Assembly: GCA_022749755.1 (NCBI GenBank)
Contig: CM040451.1
Span: 14,273,871-14,337,870 of the forward strand
Source of the DNA: Azadirachta indica
Lineage: Eukaryota > Streptophyta > Magnoliopsida > Sapindales > Meliaceae
Reading direction: 5' to 3'
DNA length: 64,000 nt
The notes under the pieces were generated by a model. It made no database searches, was not told where the DNA came from, and worked only from the letters and a program-made list of their open reading frames with translations. The position numbers and the translations under genes are program-made. How positions within the stretch are numbered: position 1 is the first letter of the stretch; each line of letters opens with the position of its first letter. Below are positions 47,101 to 60,236 of the stretch, one piece after another.

Positions 47101-50100
47101 TGATTTGTGATGTGGCATGTCATGCTCTAAATTCCATTCCAGTTGAGGCTGTAAGACTGGTTTCAGAGCGTCTTCGAGATAAATCTGTATGTGTTGCTTT
47201 TTCCTTATGTCTTTGTTTGTGCTCATTTGTTTCTTAACTGTCTGGTTTATTTATACAAAAGTCATTTCTTTCCCAAAATTTCAGCTACTTGTTAAAAAAT
47301 ATACCATGGAGAGACTGGCTGAAGTTTTCAGGGGATATTGCCTGAGGTACTCAAATGGGTCCATCAACCAGGATGAATATGATTGGATTCCTGGGAAAAT
47401 TTTGAGATGTTTTTTTGACAAAGACTTTAGGTAAAATTTTGGCTCCCTTTCTCGTTGGATTTATTATTTGGGCATCTTCTTTTCATTTTGTATGAACATC
47501 AAGCAGGTAGAGACCAGGATGGTTTGTGATTGTTTGCATATGGAATCCGCATATTTCTTCTCTATCATTCAAAGCTAAAGGGTTGACTTGTTGAAATTGG
47601 CGTATTTAATTTGATTAATTCCTATAATTGCAATCTCAGAAGGATCAGAATTTAGATGTTCTAGTCTGTTGTATTTAAAACCAGCTAGCATAAAGAAGTG
47701 GAGGGAAGAAAACGCAAAAGTTGCAGTATAGTTTATTAAAATCAGAAACTTTCAAGATAATTTTGTTTAAAATAAAGCCTTTGTAATATTTTGCTCTAAA
47801 GATTACTTAATGTCGGATTATTCTTGGTTGTGTATCCAACTTGTTAATCCATTCTGCAGATCAGATACAATTGAATCCGTTCTCTGTGGGTCCTTGTTCC
47901 CCACTGATTTCTCAGTTAAAGCTAGAGTTAGACATTGGGTGAGAGTTTTCTCAGGATTTGACAAAGTTGAGATGAAGGCTCTTGAAAAGATACTGGAGCA
48001 AAAACAGAGGTATGCTATCATTGCTTGATTCTGTAATCAGGCATCGCATGACTGTTGATGAATCTCTAATCTTTCAATTTTATGTATTTGATGGATTGTG
48101 CACTGATTTTCAGGGGATTTCCTCTTGGATTGCAGGTTGCAGCAAGAGATGCAGAGATATCTCTCACTTAGGCAGATGCATCAGGTTTGCAGATTTTGGA
48201 AGATAACATTGCTTATACTCAAAGGAAAAGGTTGAACTGTTATGGATTGTATTTGAATTGACATAAGTGGTTCTCATTCAAATGCAGGATGGGGATGCCC
48301 CTGAGATCCAGAAAAAAATTTTGTTCTGCTTCCGGATCATGTCTCGTTCATTTGCTGAGCCTGCAAAGACCGAGGAGTATTTTCAAATTCTTGATCAATT
48401 GAAAGATGCTAATGTCTGGAAGATTTTAATGAATCTACTTGATCCAAACACTAGCTTTCATCAAACTTGTAGTAGTCGGGTAAGCAAACTGATACTGTCA
48501 GATCTGGACACTGTCCCAGTACGGTTTCTTTAGGTATCTGTGGGGGAATTTAATTGGCACTGTATCCAGCAAGCACCACAATAGTTTCCTTAAGGAACCT
48601 TTTAGCTACTGTCTCAATCTAATGCTGTCATTATCAAGATCCAACCTTACCGCCCACATCCATCTCAACTTTTTACTTGTTTGTTATGATTAAGTTTATT
48701 TTGATGATGGAATTTGTTTTGGGATTGATTTAATCATATATGTTCTCGTCTCACAGGATGATTTGCTTAAAATACTTGGTGAGAAACACCGACTCTATGA
48801 TTTCCTGAGCACTCTCTCTGTCAAGTGTTCTTATTTACTTTTTAGCAAGGAGCATGTAAAAGAAATTCTTCTGGAGGCTTCTGCACAAAAATCTTCTGCC
48901 AGTGATCAATATGTTCAGTCTTGCATGGATATACTGGGGGTAAAACATGATGTTTCCCACGTCTTTGTGTTATATAGTACAATACGCTTGTTTCTTGCGT
49001 ACAGATTCTCTTTGTTCTTTGCCATGTTTCTTCTCTTGCAGTTTGTCTTGAAGCACTTTTGAGTTATATTTTTTTTTGGTCCAATCATATCTTTGCTCAT
49101 GCACATCAAATGTAGGCTTTCTCTTGCTTATAATTTTCTATGCCCATTTGGTTTGGAAGCAATTGTATCACATTTTTATCTGTTACATGTGCAGAATTCT
49201 AGTTTTCAAGGGTGCAATATTCTTGCTTGAATCTTTCTATTGTTCTCTACTTTTTGTCCCATGGGAGCAAATTCAGAACCTCGTTTCTAAATGTTATATT
49301 TGATGAACTGGCAGATTCTTGCACGCTTCAGTCCATTGTTGCTGGGTGGTACTGAAGAAGAACTGGTAAATCTGCTGAAAGATGACAATGAAATAATAAA
49401 AGAAGGTATTTTGCATGTTTTAGCCAGAGCTGGTGGGACCATCCGTGAACAACTTGCAGTAACAACAAGGTGCAACCCCCAAAATTGTTGACTTGTAAGA
49501 GCCTGATTGCAGTAGATTCTTATTTTCTTCTTTTGATTTGCCTGCAGTTCTGTAGACCTTTTACTGGAAAGACTCTGTTTAGAAGGTAGTCGACGACAGG
49601 CCAAATATGCTGTCCATGCACTAGCAGCAATAACAAAGGATGATGGGCTCATGTCTCTCTCTGTTTTGTACAAGGTTTTAGTTATTCTTCCATGAATGAC
49701 CAGTAGAATGTTCAAACAAATCAATTATAATTTACATGTTTACTAATGATAATTTTATGTTAATAACATAAGCAAAACTTGATGTTTCTTGCCCAATTTC
49801 CAGAGGCTCGTGGACATGTTGGAGGAGAAGACTCATTTACCCGCCATACTACAATCTCTGGGATGCATAGCACAGACAGCAATGCCAGTTTTTGAAACTA
49901 GAGAGAGCGAAATTGAAGAGTTTATAAAAAGCAAGATCCTCAGCTGCAGTAATGTATGTTTTCCAAGATCCACTGGACTTGTGCTCCGTCTACAACTTTT
50001 TTGTTTTATTTAGAGGCATGTTTCTCTGTTTCAGAAAATAGAAGATGATACAAAAGCAAGTTGGGATGACAGAAGTGAACTTTGTTTATTGAAGGTTAGT

Positions 50101-53100
50101 CATTTTAATTTAATTATTTCTGAAGTCAATAAAGATTGCCTTGATTTTGCTGTTTCATGGGATACTGTTTTCCATTATCTTATGATATTTTTATTAAGCC
50201 TATTCCTTGACGGATCATCTGTAAAGTAGGTGACATTTACATTTTATCTTTTGGGTGCTGTTGCAGATATATGGGATTAAGACACTGGTCAAGAGCTACT
50301 TGCCTGTCAAAGATGCTCATCTTCGTCCTAATATTGATGACCTTCTGGGAATCCTTAAAAACATGCTTTCTTATGGTGAAATGTCGGAAGATATAGAATC
50401 AAGGTAGGTCAGTCATATGGGAGATTCTAACACATTTGCTGAAGTTGATTTGTTTATGTTAAATAACCTTTATTCCAAAGCTTAAGTTGATAGATAATGC
50501 CTTCATTTTAGTATTTTAAGTTATAACTGTTTGCTCAGATTGTTTCTTGTTTGATTTAATGTACAACTTTTTGCCATGTTGTTACAGTTTGGTTGATAAA
50601 GCACATTTGAGGCTTGCTTCAGCGAAGGCAGTTCTTCGATTATCAAAGCACTGGGACCATAAGATACCTGTTGATGTCTACCATCTAACCATGAGGACCC
50701 CGGAGGTGAGCTCATTTAAGATTTTCTCTCTCAGCATCTGATATTGTGGATAAAAATGATTGCTTTTCTTGTATATTAATATTTTTCTTTGCCTTTTTTT
50801 TTTGGCTGTGCAGATTTCTTTCCCTCAAGCTAAGAAATTATTTCTGAGCAAAGTTCATCAATATGTAAAGGACCGTCATTTGGATGCAAAATATGCATGC
50901 GCCTTCTTATTTAGTATAACTGAATCGAAGCCGCTTGAGTTGGAAGAGGTATATGTAATAGACTTGATTGGTTTAAAGTAATTCTCCATGTTCAAGGCAG
51001 GTGTATTATGCTTGCCATTGTGGGAGGATTTTGAGACTGTATTCCATTTGAAATGGCAGGAGAAACAGAACCTGGCTGACATCATTCAGATGCATCACCA
51101 AATGAAAGCACGTCAGATCTCCGTGCAATCTGATTCAACTTCCTTGACAGCATATCCTGAATATATTATTCCGTATGCGGTCCATGCTTTTGCTCATCAT
51201 TCATGTCCCGATGTAGCCGAATGCAAGGATGTCAAAGCATTTGAACTAGTATACCGGTGTGTTTACATTCCACATTTTATTGTTTAGAAGTTTTCGAACT
51301 GTTTATATGTTAATCTCTTGGTAATTGGTAAGAATGGAAACTGACCTTACTGAACGCCGTCATATTGTTCACTATTCAGGCGGTTGTACTTCTTAGTTTC
51401 TATGCTGATCCATAAAGATGAAGATGTCAAGTCCGAAGCTGCTAACAACAAGGAAAAGGAGAGCATTTCTGCTATAATATCGGTCTTTCGTAGTATTAAG
51501 TGCTCTGAAGACATAATTGATGCAGCAAAGTCAAAGGTTTGGGAAGATGTTTATCCAACTTCATGTGTTTGCTATTGCTTATTGTTACTTTTAAGCATAT
51601 GTATGATATTGTTTGAATTCCAGAATTCACGTGGTATCTGTGACCTTGGCTTGTCAATCACCAAACGTTTAGCCCAAAAGGGGGATGATTTAGAGGGAAT
51701 GATTTCATCAGTCTCTCTGCCCTCAATGCTGTACAAGCAATATGAAAAGAAAGAAGGTGATGACTCTCTGGTAAGTCCTCTCCTGACTGAAGTTCATTTT
51801 TCCTCTTGCGTCATCATTTTACAGGATTAGTTCTTTTTTAATTAAAATTTGCTGATTCACTGTTGTAAATGAGGTTGGATGTGGTGAGGCTTATGGTTTA
51901 TAGTACCTCTTATGTATTTGCAATGTATCGCAACATTTACTTCTTTTCACTTGTTCAGTCTTTAGTAGTCTTTAAATTATCCATTGAATCCTCCAAAAGG
52001 AAATGAAGTACGTGGGATTTTTGGCATAACAGCAAACTTTCCTAGATCAACCTGTAATGGGTCGGTTGATGCTAACAATTGATTAAGTCTTTGCTAATCA
52101 CACCTAGGGAATTATTCATTTTCTAAAAATGTGAAGCTCTTCCACTGCAATTAGAATTGATAGCAGCAATCAAGAATAAATGTGGCCTTTCCTATGTGCT
52201 TGGCTTATAGTTTGATTGCAATTACCTATAGTCCAATCAAAATGATTGATCATTTTTCATTTGACTCGGTATTTTTTTTAAAGAAGAAAAAGAACTCAAT
52301 TCACAATGTTTATCTTTATCTACTTCTCAAGTAAATTACTTTCTTTTTTCCATCTGCTGCATCTTCGGCCTTGTTTTAGTCTGATAATGCGTCTATTAAC
52401 ATCATAGTGTGGTTTTGACAGGCAAGTGAAAGGCAAACGTGGTTGGCTGATGAGAGTGTCTTGACTCATTTTGAATCACTGAAGTTAGAAACTGATGAAA
52501 AGGTAAGTACTACAGATAAGGAATTATCTTGTCTACATGCAAATATCTGATGCATTTTGCTTCTATCAATAATTTGTTTTCTTTGATCACCTTAGGTTGG
52601 TCCGGAAATTGCCAATGACAAGGCTCTGGAAGATGAAGAAAAAGATGGAAATGATGTGCCTCTGGGGAAAATGATACAGCGCTTGAAATCTCAGGGAACC
52701 AAGGCTGGAAAGGCAAAAAAGAAAAAGTCTCCACCGGCTGAAGTGAAAGATACTGAAACTGATGTTGATATTCTGAAAATGGTGAGGGAGATAAACTTCG
52801 ATAATCTTGGGGTATCTAATAAGTTTGAATCAAGTAATGGTCATAAACATTCTCCAAGTAAGAAAACAAAATTGGATCCTGAGAATCATGAAAGTAAAAA
52901 AAGAAAAGCTACTGATGGAACGTCTGTTCCAGTACCGAAGCGCCGAAGGTCAGTGTCTGCTTACAGTGGTTTCAGATCTCCGAAAAGTACTTCAAGGGGT
53001 GATTTGCATCAAGGAGGAGTTTTCTCGTTTCAGTCCATAGACATGGATGATGACATTTCTGATTCAGAAGGTAAAATATCTACACAGCAAAGAAAGATCA

Positions 53101-56100
53101 AAAACACTGGGTCACGCCCTCAAGGGAATAAAAACTCCTCATCAAAACGTAAAGGGAAAGACTCTGATTTGGATGATGATGATGAGGTAAATGAAGTTGG
53201 AGAAACAGATGAAGGTGATGTGAAGGTGAGCATTTCTACTGGTCAATTTTCTTTGGGAGGTACATTCACTCATGTGCCATGTGGTGGTAGTACTTTGAAT
53301 ATGAACTCTTTTTGCCTCTTTTGCAGAAATCTGACCAGTTAATGGAAACTGATAAGTTCAGCACACATAGTAATTCGAAGTCTCCTGCTGCATCGACCAA
53401 GAAGCGGAAAAGAAGAAGCATTGCAGGATTGGCAAAGGTCAGCATTTTTGTATACTTATACATAGGGGTTCTTCATGCAAGTTCTTCTTTTTTATAGGAA
53501 GCAGAAACTAATGAATATATTTATCTAAACATGAATGTATGTTACAAAATTAAGCTGGTTGTCCACAAGAAGACCCCCGCCCAAAAAAAAATAAATAAAT
53601 AAATAAAACCTCTGGATAGGGTATCTGAAGCTATACGAATGCAGTCAAAAATTTCTTTCTTGATCAACAACCAATCTAACCAATTAATCGTACCTGTTTT
53701 CCTTTAATTGAACTTTTTTTTAATCGATATCAAAAATAAATTTCCATATTTTTGAAACACTTCTCTTTGTTACTGCTTTTAGAATTCTGCTTCTCATTAT
53801 GGTTACATTGCTGGAGGGACTCTCTACTCTGACTCTTGTAGTGTTTTATGTGTCACTGCCATGCTACTACACTATATCATGTATTATTGACTCTATATCA
53901 TGCATTATTGACTTCTTGTTCATTTTCCTAGGTGCCTGAATTATGAAATCATTTTTTTCTCCTTGTAAAATGTAAATATCTGACCTATTTTATTTGCTTC
54001 CAATTCAGTGTTCAACAAAGGGTGCTGGAATTAATATTGAAGACTTGATTGGTTACAAAATAAAAGTCTGGTGGCCCATGGATAAGCAGTGAGTATCATA
54101 TGGAGATATATTTGTTTGTGTATGCATATAATTGGAATTTAGGATGTCTTTCTAATGGAGATGTTCTAAGGTATTGGCCTCAGAAATTATCATACAGCAA
54201 GTATAGTTGCAGTTATTTTGGCTGATTCCAAGAGTACTGTATTATTTTTCATCCACGTGAATCACATTCTACATTTGCGTGCATGTATTTTGAGTATTCA
54301 GAAAAAAAGTTTTAGTTTTAACCTCTAGTTTCCTTCTATGCTTTGAATATGGAGGTAACTTGATGAACTCATGCTTCTCATCACACTGAGTCAGATCAAA
54401 CCTTTAACATGTCTAGTCTGTCAATCCCTCATGTTCTAATGTTTTCTCAAGAGCCAAATTTATTTTTTTGGTCTTTTCTCCTACTACAACTGAAGCTTTT
54501 TTTATTTTTCATTTTTTTTTATTTTGAGCCCCAAGTGTTTCTTCTTGTCTAAATAATATATCTTTTGAGATACCTCCAACCAAGAAAAGTTCCTATAAAG
54601 ATAATTAGCTGACGTATTTTATTCCTGAATTAACAGGTTTTATCAAGGCACTATTAAATCTTATGATCCTATAAAAAGGAAGCATGTGGTAAGCTTTGAT
54701 GCCTTGTCCTCTCTCAGTGTTCTTCTCTGGGGACCATTTAATGCCGATTATCTGTGTTTATTTTGCACATGATCCTTAAGATATACCTTTGTATTATAGA
54801 TATTGTATGATGATGGAGATGTGGAAGTACTTCGTTTAGATAAAGAGCGGTGGGAACTTCTTGACAATGGTCGCAAGCCTGTGAAGGTTTAAGATTATTT
54901 TTCTTCAGTATTTCTTCGTGGTTTCCTGGAGTTCAGCAATTAGTGATGTAACCACAATTCTAATACATTTTTCTTTACCTTTCCTGCAGAAGTCGAAGTC
55001 AAATTCATTGAAACGTAATTCTACGATAGAAGTGTAAGTATTGTCTTTAATGCTGTACTTGCACAATCATTTTTCCTAATGAATTCTTTTCATGAAAGAG
55101 AACTGATGATTAGTTCACTGGCAGTAATGATTTGTTTTCTCTAAGATAGCACCAAGTTTATGGGCACCATTTTGTATGAGACTTATTATTGCTCTTAGAC
55201 AATAAAATTCCATACTCATTTAATATCTTTAATTGTTTCTTCCACAGATCACCAGGGAAGAGAAATAAAGCTCCAGGTGGTTCACATCAAAATAAGAAAT
55301 CAATAAAGTGAGTAAAAATTTTGTATCTCAGATGCTACTGTGCAAGTGTATTACTGTTTTTGAAGTCATAAATCATTGATCTCTGTTTTATAGAGTTAAA
55401 GGGAAGAGAACTCCAAAGAAAAGCTTGAAGGATGGGGCAAAACATGCAACAAAGAGCAACTTTAGTGAAGATGAGGACAGTGAGAAAACTGACATTTCAG
55501 ATCCCAAACCCTCTACTGTGTCAAAAATTCGTAAAATGCACTCAGGTTATTTGTTTCATCAGTTGCATACACTGTCAGTCTTTCTATTTTATTGCAAAGA
55601 CAATTTTGATAATGACTGGATAGTTCCTTGTCTTTTTGGTATTTTATTTTATTTTATTTTATTTTATATTATTTTGTCTACCAGATGATTTGCAAGACAA
55701 ACAAGTTGACATGGAGGATGAGAATGTAACTGATAGGGAGGAATCTGACAACGAAGTGAAGTCAGTATCTGAAGAGAGGCATGTTGAAGATACAGAGGGA
55801 AACCTGGATCATGCGAATGAGTCAGATGAAGTAGATAAGATGGATTCTGAAGAAAATCTTGCCGATGATGCTGGGACTGTTCCAAAAGATGAAAAAAGTG
55901 ATGAAGATGACAAAGAAGCAGCTGAATCAAGCAAAGGCTCAATAGAGGAAGCTACTGAAGGTGACAAATCTGATTCTGAAGAGAATCAAGAAAGTAATGA
56001 TGGTGGGACTAGTCCAATGAATCCACAGAAGTCTCAGAATGAATCTTCAACACCTCCTGATGCTGGGGATGATTCTGAGAACTCCGATAATGAGCCTCTT

Positions 56101-56241
56101 GTAATTACCTCCCAACTTTCTCATTTAGTATATGAACATGGTTGCCTTCAGCAGGGTTCAAAATTTTAACTTTGACTTCTTCATTTGCAGAGCTTGTGGA
56201 AGCTTAAAGTTGGAAAATCAGGCTCCAGGCGTGTAGGCTAA
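44106..56241 (+). CDS. PDS5A: sister chromatid cohesion protein PDS5 with Tudor domain
   Basis: I assembled 33 phase-consistent exons (1681 aa): 44106-44198, 45441-45644, 45755-45936, 46113-46239, 46386-46595, 46750-46966, 47041-47186, 47285-47430, 47860-48009, 48136-48184, 48288-48479, 48757-48939, 49315-49469, 49548-49674, 49804-49953, 50035-50094, 50267-50403, 50588-50705, 50814-50948, 51060-51256, 51380-51536, 51624-51770, 52422-52502, 52596-53225, 53327-53437, 54009-54088, 54637-54688, 54800-54886, 54990-55033, 55248-55307, 55394-55545, 55685-56100, 56191-56241. The first ~1100 residues form the PDS5 HEAT-repeat scaffold (LDTRLKAVGLVGDLFALPGS, VRKQVVAVICDVACHALNSI, KARVRHWVRVFSGFDK). A long Lys/Ser/acidic linker follows (exon 24), then a Tudor domain at about 1375-1440 (GYKIKVWWPMDKQFYQGTIK, YDDGDVEVLRLDKERWELL), then an acidic tail. 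PDS5 binds cohesin and tunes its loading, acetylation and release; plant PDS5 Tudor domains read histone H3K4 methylation. A/B paralogue choice rests on synteny with AT5G47690 from memory. Confidence 0.93.
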
Positions 56242-58530
56242 GCAGCTTGGCCTCTGTAACCAATTTCCCATATGAAATAGACAAAGCTGCGGTTGCTATG
56301 CTGTATCATATTTGGTTCCTTCACTCTAGTCGCTATACCTGGGAAGAGGGTAGAAGAAGATGAATGCCATTTAACTTTGTAAACACACTAATAAATGTCT
56401 GCATGTCTTGCCCACCCATTGGGCATGCACAACGCGAACTGTAAAAATAACCGTAGGCATTCCAGTTGTTTAGGGTTAAGAGTGTTAGCGTTTTTTAAAA
56501 TATTTGGGCGATGATGATCGTCTCAAAGTGACCCTTTTCTAGTTTTAGATTTTAAAGGTTGGTAGTGACTTACTTTTGTGGTGGGTGTTGGTGTAGAGCT
56601 TCTTCCAAATCCGAAGTTGATAGCCGTGGTTGTTAAATTAGGTAGGCCAGATGTACAGTACAGCTACATTTTGGTGATAGTTGTATGTTATGCTTGATAC
56701 ATACGTAACATCCTTCGAAGTGATAGCATATGACATTCGCTTTTTCGGATTGGTTTTCATCGTCATTCTCACTGTATTACCATGTTTAGTAGTAGTCTGT
56801 CTATATGATTATTTGGTATTGTCATTGTCGTACATATTCAATTTTCAGCGGAAGTTATTTATTTATTTATTTTACGTATATTTAAATCATATTTAGTATT
56901 CAGGTGATGGATGTAGTTTTAAAATTAAAATTAATTTGGTATGAAAAATTGTAGATGGTAAACATAAGTGAAAAAAAAAAAAAATAAATAAACGGTAGGT
57001 ATGTTTATAATTAAAAAAAAAAAAAAAGTTGGTGTTCATCAAATGTTTTAGCCTCAGATTAACCTTTAATGATTTCATCCTAATATTTGATCACCGAATG
57101 TAGCTGGAATCTGTGTCATCTTAAACTCTTAAAAGAACTTCTAATCACGTGATGAAAGTTTTTCGGCACTGCTGGGAGGTTTGCCTCTGTTGGTTCGGCT
57201 GGCTTAAGGTTGATCTATTTCACCCTTATTGTTAGAAAGAAAAGTTGTTAATGCGAAATTACATGGAAGTTGAACAATTAAGGCAGAATCAAGAAACGAA
57301 CAAAGTTGACTTTCTAACTCTAAGCAAGAGGAAAGATATTTTACTGCTCGCAAATCTTGAAAGAGATCTAACTCTCCGACCGACCGGCCGACCGACCAGA
57401 ATTAGAATGCATGCACACTTTAACATTCAACCCACCAAAAAAAGAGAATTAGAATCAATCAGAATCAAAGAACACTAAAAGTGAAAAAAAGAAACAACAC
57501 AATTTATCAATTGTCCCACACTAGGACTATAAATAAATAAATTTGGTCAAAAGACGCAGATAGAAAATAATAGAGGATGGATGGAAGGAAGGAAGACCAG
57601 TCAAAACACAGACCATTAATCCCCATGATGTCACCTTTGGTCAACTCCTGACACGCACGCGTCTATCAAGTTTTTTTTTTTTATTTTTTAGAAAAGAGTG
57701 CTTACACAACGGTATAAGCTGTTTAAAAAGTAGAGCTTGTTATGTTTTGGTTTTCTCTTTTCTCTCTCTTTTTTTTTTTAATTAAATAAGAGAAAGTGAC
57801 TGGTCGGTGTCTAAAAATAAACCCTCTCTCTGTTGTGGGTACCTCTCAATAATGGCTGAGGATAAGTTTGGTTAACCGAGTCTTGAGTGGTTTCAATTAG
57901 CGTCACTTGTTAATTTCTATAAAGCATCTGTAATTATATTTATAATATATATTAACTGGTAAAACAAGTCTCTTGGTTTACGTTCATATGCAACTACTTT
58001 TTCTTTCACTCGTCATTCATAGTTGCTTTTATTTATTTTATTTTTATCTTCTTCCTTTTCCTCCAAATCCTCTCGGCTTCTCTCCACTCACAGGATTCTG
58101 ATCCCTCCCTCTTTCTTTCTCTCTTTCTAGGTATCTATTTGATTCACCTGAGTTTCATATATTTATATGTATATGTATATCTAGTTTTTGAATTCATTGC
58201 TTGATACTTGGAAGTTCTTGTCTTTTCATGATAGAGATTCTGTCTTTAAATCAGGAAATGCTTGATTATATGGTTGGGTTGTTTTATGTACATGATCTTG
58301 GCAACTGGGTATTTTAATCTTCATGTGTATGATGTTTTGGACTTTGCTTGAATATGGATATTATTTACACGCGTGTGATATATGAATCTGTTATATAATT
58401 GCTTCTTAGTGCTTCTGTTTCAATTGAAAAGCTTCAGATTGTTTTCTGATGGAATTCATTTTAATCCTTTTGCCCTTTGCTTTGCAGTGATTGCCTTCTT
58501 CTTAAGGTGATCCAACATAGGAATTGCATT
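56242..58530. promoter_or_regulatory. PDS5 3' UTR, intergenic DNA and C2-gene promoter with leader intron
   Basis: The first ~600 bases are the probable PDS5 3' UTR. The middle is AT-rich with poly(A) tracts (56970-56985, 57013-57028) and a GACC-repeat palindrome at about 57377-57398. A TTTGGTCAA W-box-like site (57637-57645) and an ACGCGT box (about 57657-57662) lie further on. A likely spliced 5' leader precedes the C2 gene: donor GTATCT after 58130, acceptor TTTGCAG ending 58487, leaving 43 bases of leader before the ATG at 58531. Confidence 0.5.
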
Positions 58531-59439
58531 ATGGGGCAGCCACTGGGACAGTTAAAAGTAACTGTGGTACAAGGGAAAAGATTGGTGATCCGAGATTTCA
58601 AGAGCAGTGATCCTTACGTTGTAGTCAAGTTGGGCAATCAGGTAACCTTGAGCTCTGTGCTTCATCTTTTGTTGTCTTTTGTATTAGATTAAGGTTTTTT
58701 TTTTTTATTTCCCCCTGTACATTAGTGGTTGTTTTTTGCTTAATCTTCTTGCTTGTGCCCGTTGCAACAGACAGCAAAGACTAAGGTTATCAACAGTTGC
58801 CTTAATCCTGTCTGGAATGAGGAGCTAAGTTTCTCTCTGACAGAACCGGTTGGAGTTCTGAGTTTGGTATGTTTCTGATATTTAAATGCTCATATGATAA
58901 ATGGCATCTTCTCCTTGGGTAGGAATTTGAGGAATCTTGTAATCTAGCCAACTTAGTTCTGTTTTTGATATGCCTTTATCAAATTGTGAGTAGGCTTAAA
59001 GGTGTGTCAGTGCAGAAGGAGTCATCTGGAGTATCATGTTTAGTACTTGTGAATTGTTACTTGGAGTAGCTAGTAACATTGTTACTAGATGTAGATTTCT
59101 GCGGCATACCAGTAAATAACAAAATTCTTCTCTTTTTTTCAGGAAGTGTTTGATAAAGATCGATTCAAAGCGGATGACAAGATGGGAAATGCATATCTCA
59201 ACCTTCAGCCAATTACCTCTGCTACTAGATTGAAGCATGTTCTACAAACTTCTGCTGGAGAAATACCATTAAGGAAGGTTGTTCCAGACTCAGACAACTG
59301 TCTTGCCAGGGAAAGCTCAATCACTTGCGTAAATGGTGAAGTTGTGCAGAATGTTTGGTTAAGGCTTTGTGAAGTTGAGTCAGGGGAAATAGAACTAAAA
59401 ATCAAGATAGTTGATGCCCCTGTTGTTTCTTCAAGATAG
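58531..59439 (+). CDS. C2-domain calcium/phospholipid-binding protein, CAR-like
   Basis: Three exons, 58531-58641, 58771-58866 and 59143-59439, give 167 aa, the length of the small plant CAR (C2-domain ABA-related) proteins. One C2 fold occupies nearly the whole protein: GQLKVTVVQGKRLVIRDFKS, SDPYVVVKLGNQTAKTKVIN, NPVWNEELSFSL and EVFDKDRFKADDKMG. The usual calcium-coordinating acidic positions are present: Asp22, Asp27, Asp73, Asp75 and Asp80/81. The segment from about residue 90 to 140 corresponds to the plant-specific insertion of CAR proteins, and the end (NVWLRLCEVESGEIELKIKI) is family-typical. CAR proteins bring ABA receptors to membranes in a calcium-dependent way; whether this member does so is inference. 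Arabidopsis AT5G47710 sits in the same position, from memory. Confidence 0.92.
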
Positions 59440-60236
59440 TGCTTTTAGCTTTTAGGAATTGTGACTGTGATTTAGCATTAAGTGTAATGTTTAGCTGGTT
59501 TGAAATTGAAATCATATATTCTAGTTTGATGGAAGAATAGGAATGGCATTTCTGTAGCTTTTTGCTGGTCTTTTCAGTTTAATGCAAGGTTAAACTTTGA
59601 TCACATCTTTTGTGTTCTTTCATTTTGTTTCTTCTCTTGTTTGTTTCCTTGGATAAAAAAATATTTCATGGAAATGGAAATGTGTTAAGCTAAGAGAGTC
59701 TTAAATGGAGACCATTGTAACGAATTACTTGTATGTTTGTATTAGAAATTAAAATTCACAAACCAAAAATTACTATATTATGAGATTTTAACGTGTATAG
59801 CAGAGCAGAAAATAATGTATAATTCATGGTTCTAGACTTGCATTACTTTGGCTTTATCATTGGCGTTCACTAAAGCAATGCGAAAATAAATAAATTTCAC
59901 GTAGGTTTTATAGAATATAATTAAAATACATAAGAAAGTTTTTTTATTTTTTTTTATATATGAATGTATGATAAGAAAATTTATGGAATATTTTTTACAA
60001 AATTGAGAATTTTTGAAAAAAAAAAGATAAATTTTATAAGCAATAAAAATTATGTTTTAATTTTTTAAAAAAGGGCATTTATGAAATCCCATCAATAAAA
60101 AGGTGACACGTGTAATATGTATGTAACTGGGTTAGTTTGTATACTGGTACCCTGTGAACTTTGAACTCGCTTTGCGCTGTATTTCTAGCGCAAGCGGTTT
60201 GTGGCGGCGGCGCGTGAAAAGTTTGTTTCTACTCCA
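59440..60236. promoter_or_regulatory. C2-gene 3' UTR and ALKBH2 promoter
   Basis: The first ~200 bases are presumably 3' UTR. A palindromic ACACGTGT (G-box core CACGTG at 60107-60112) lies about 125 bases before the ALKBH2 ATG. No coding potential is seen; an in-frame TAG at about 60186 precedes the ALKBH2 start. Confidence 0.5.
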
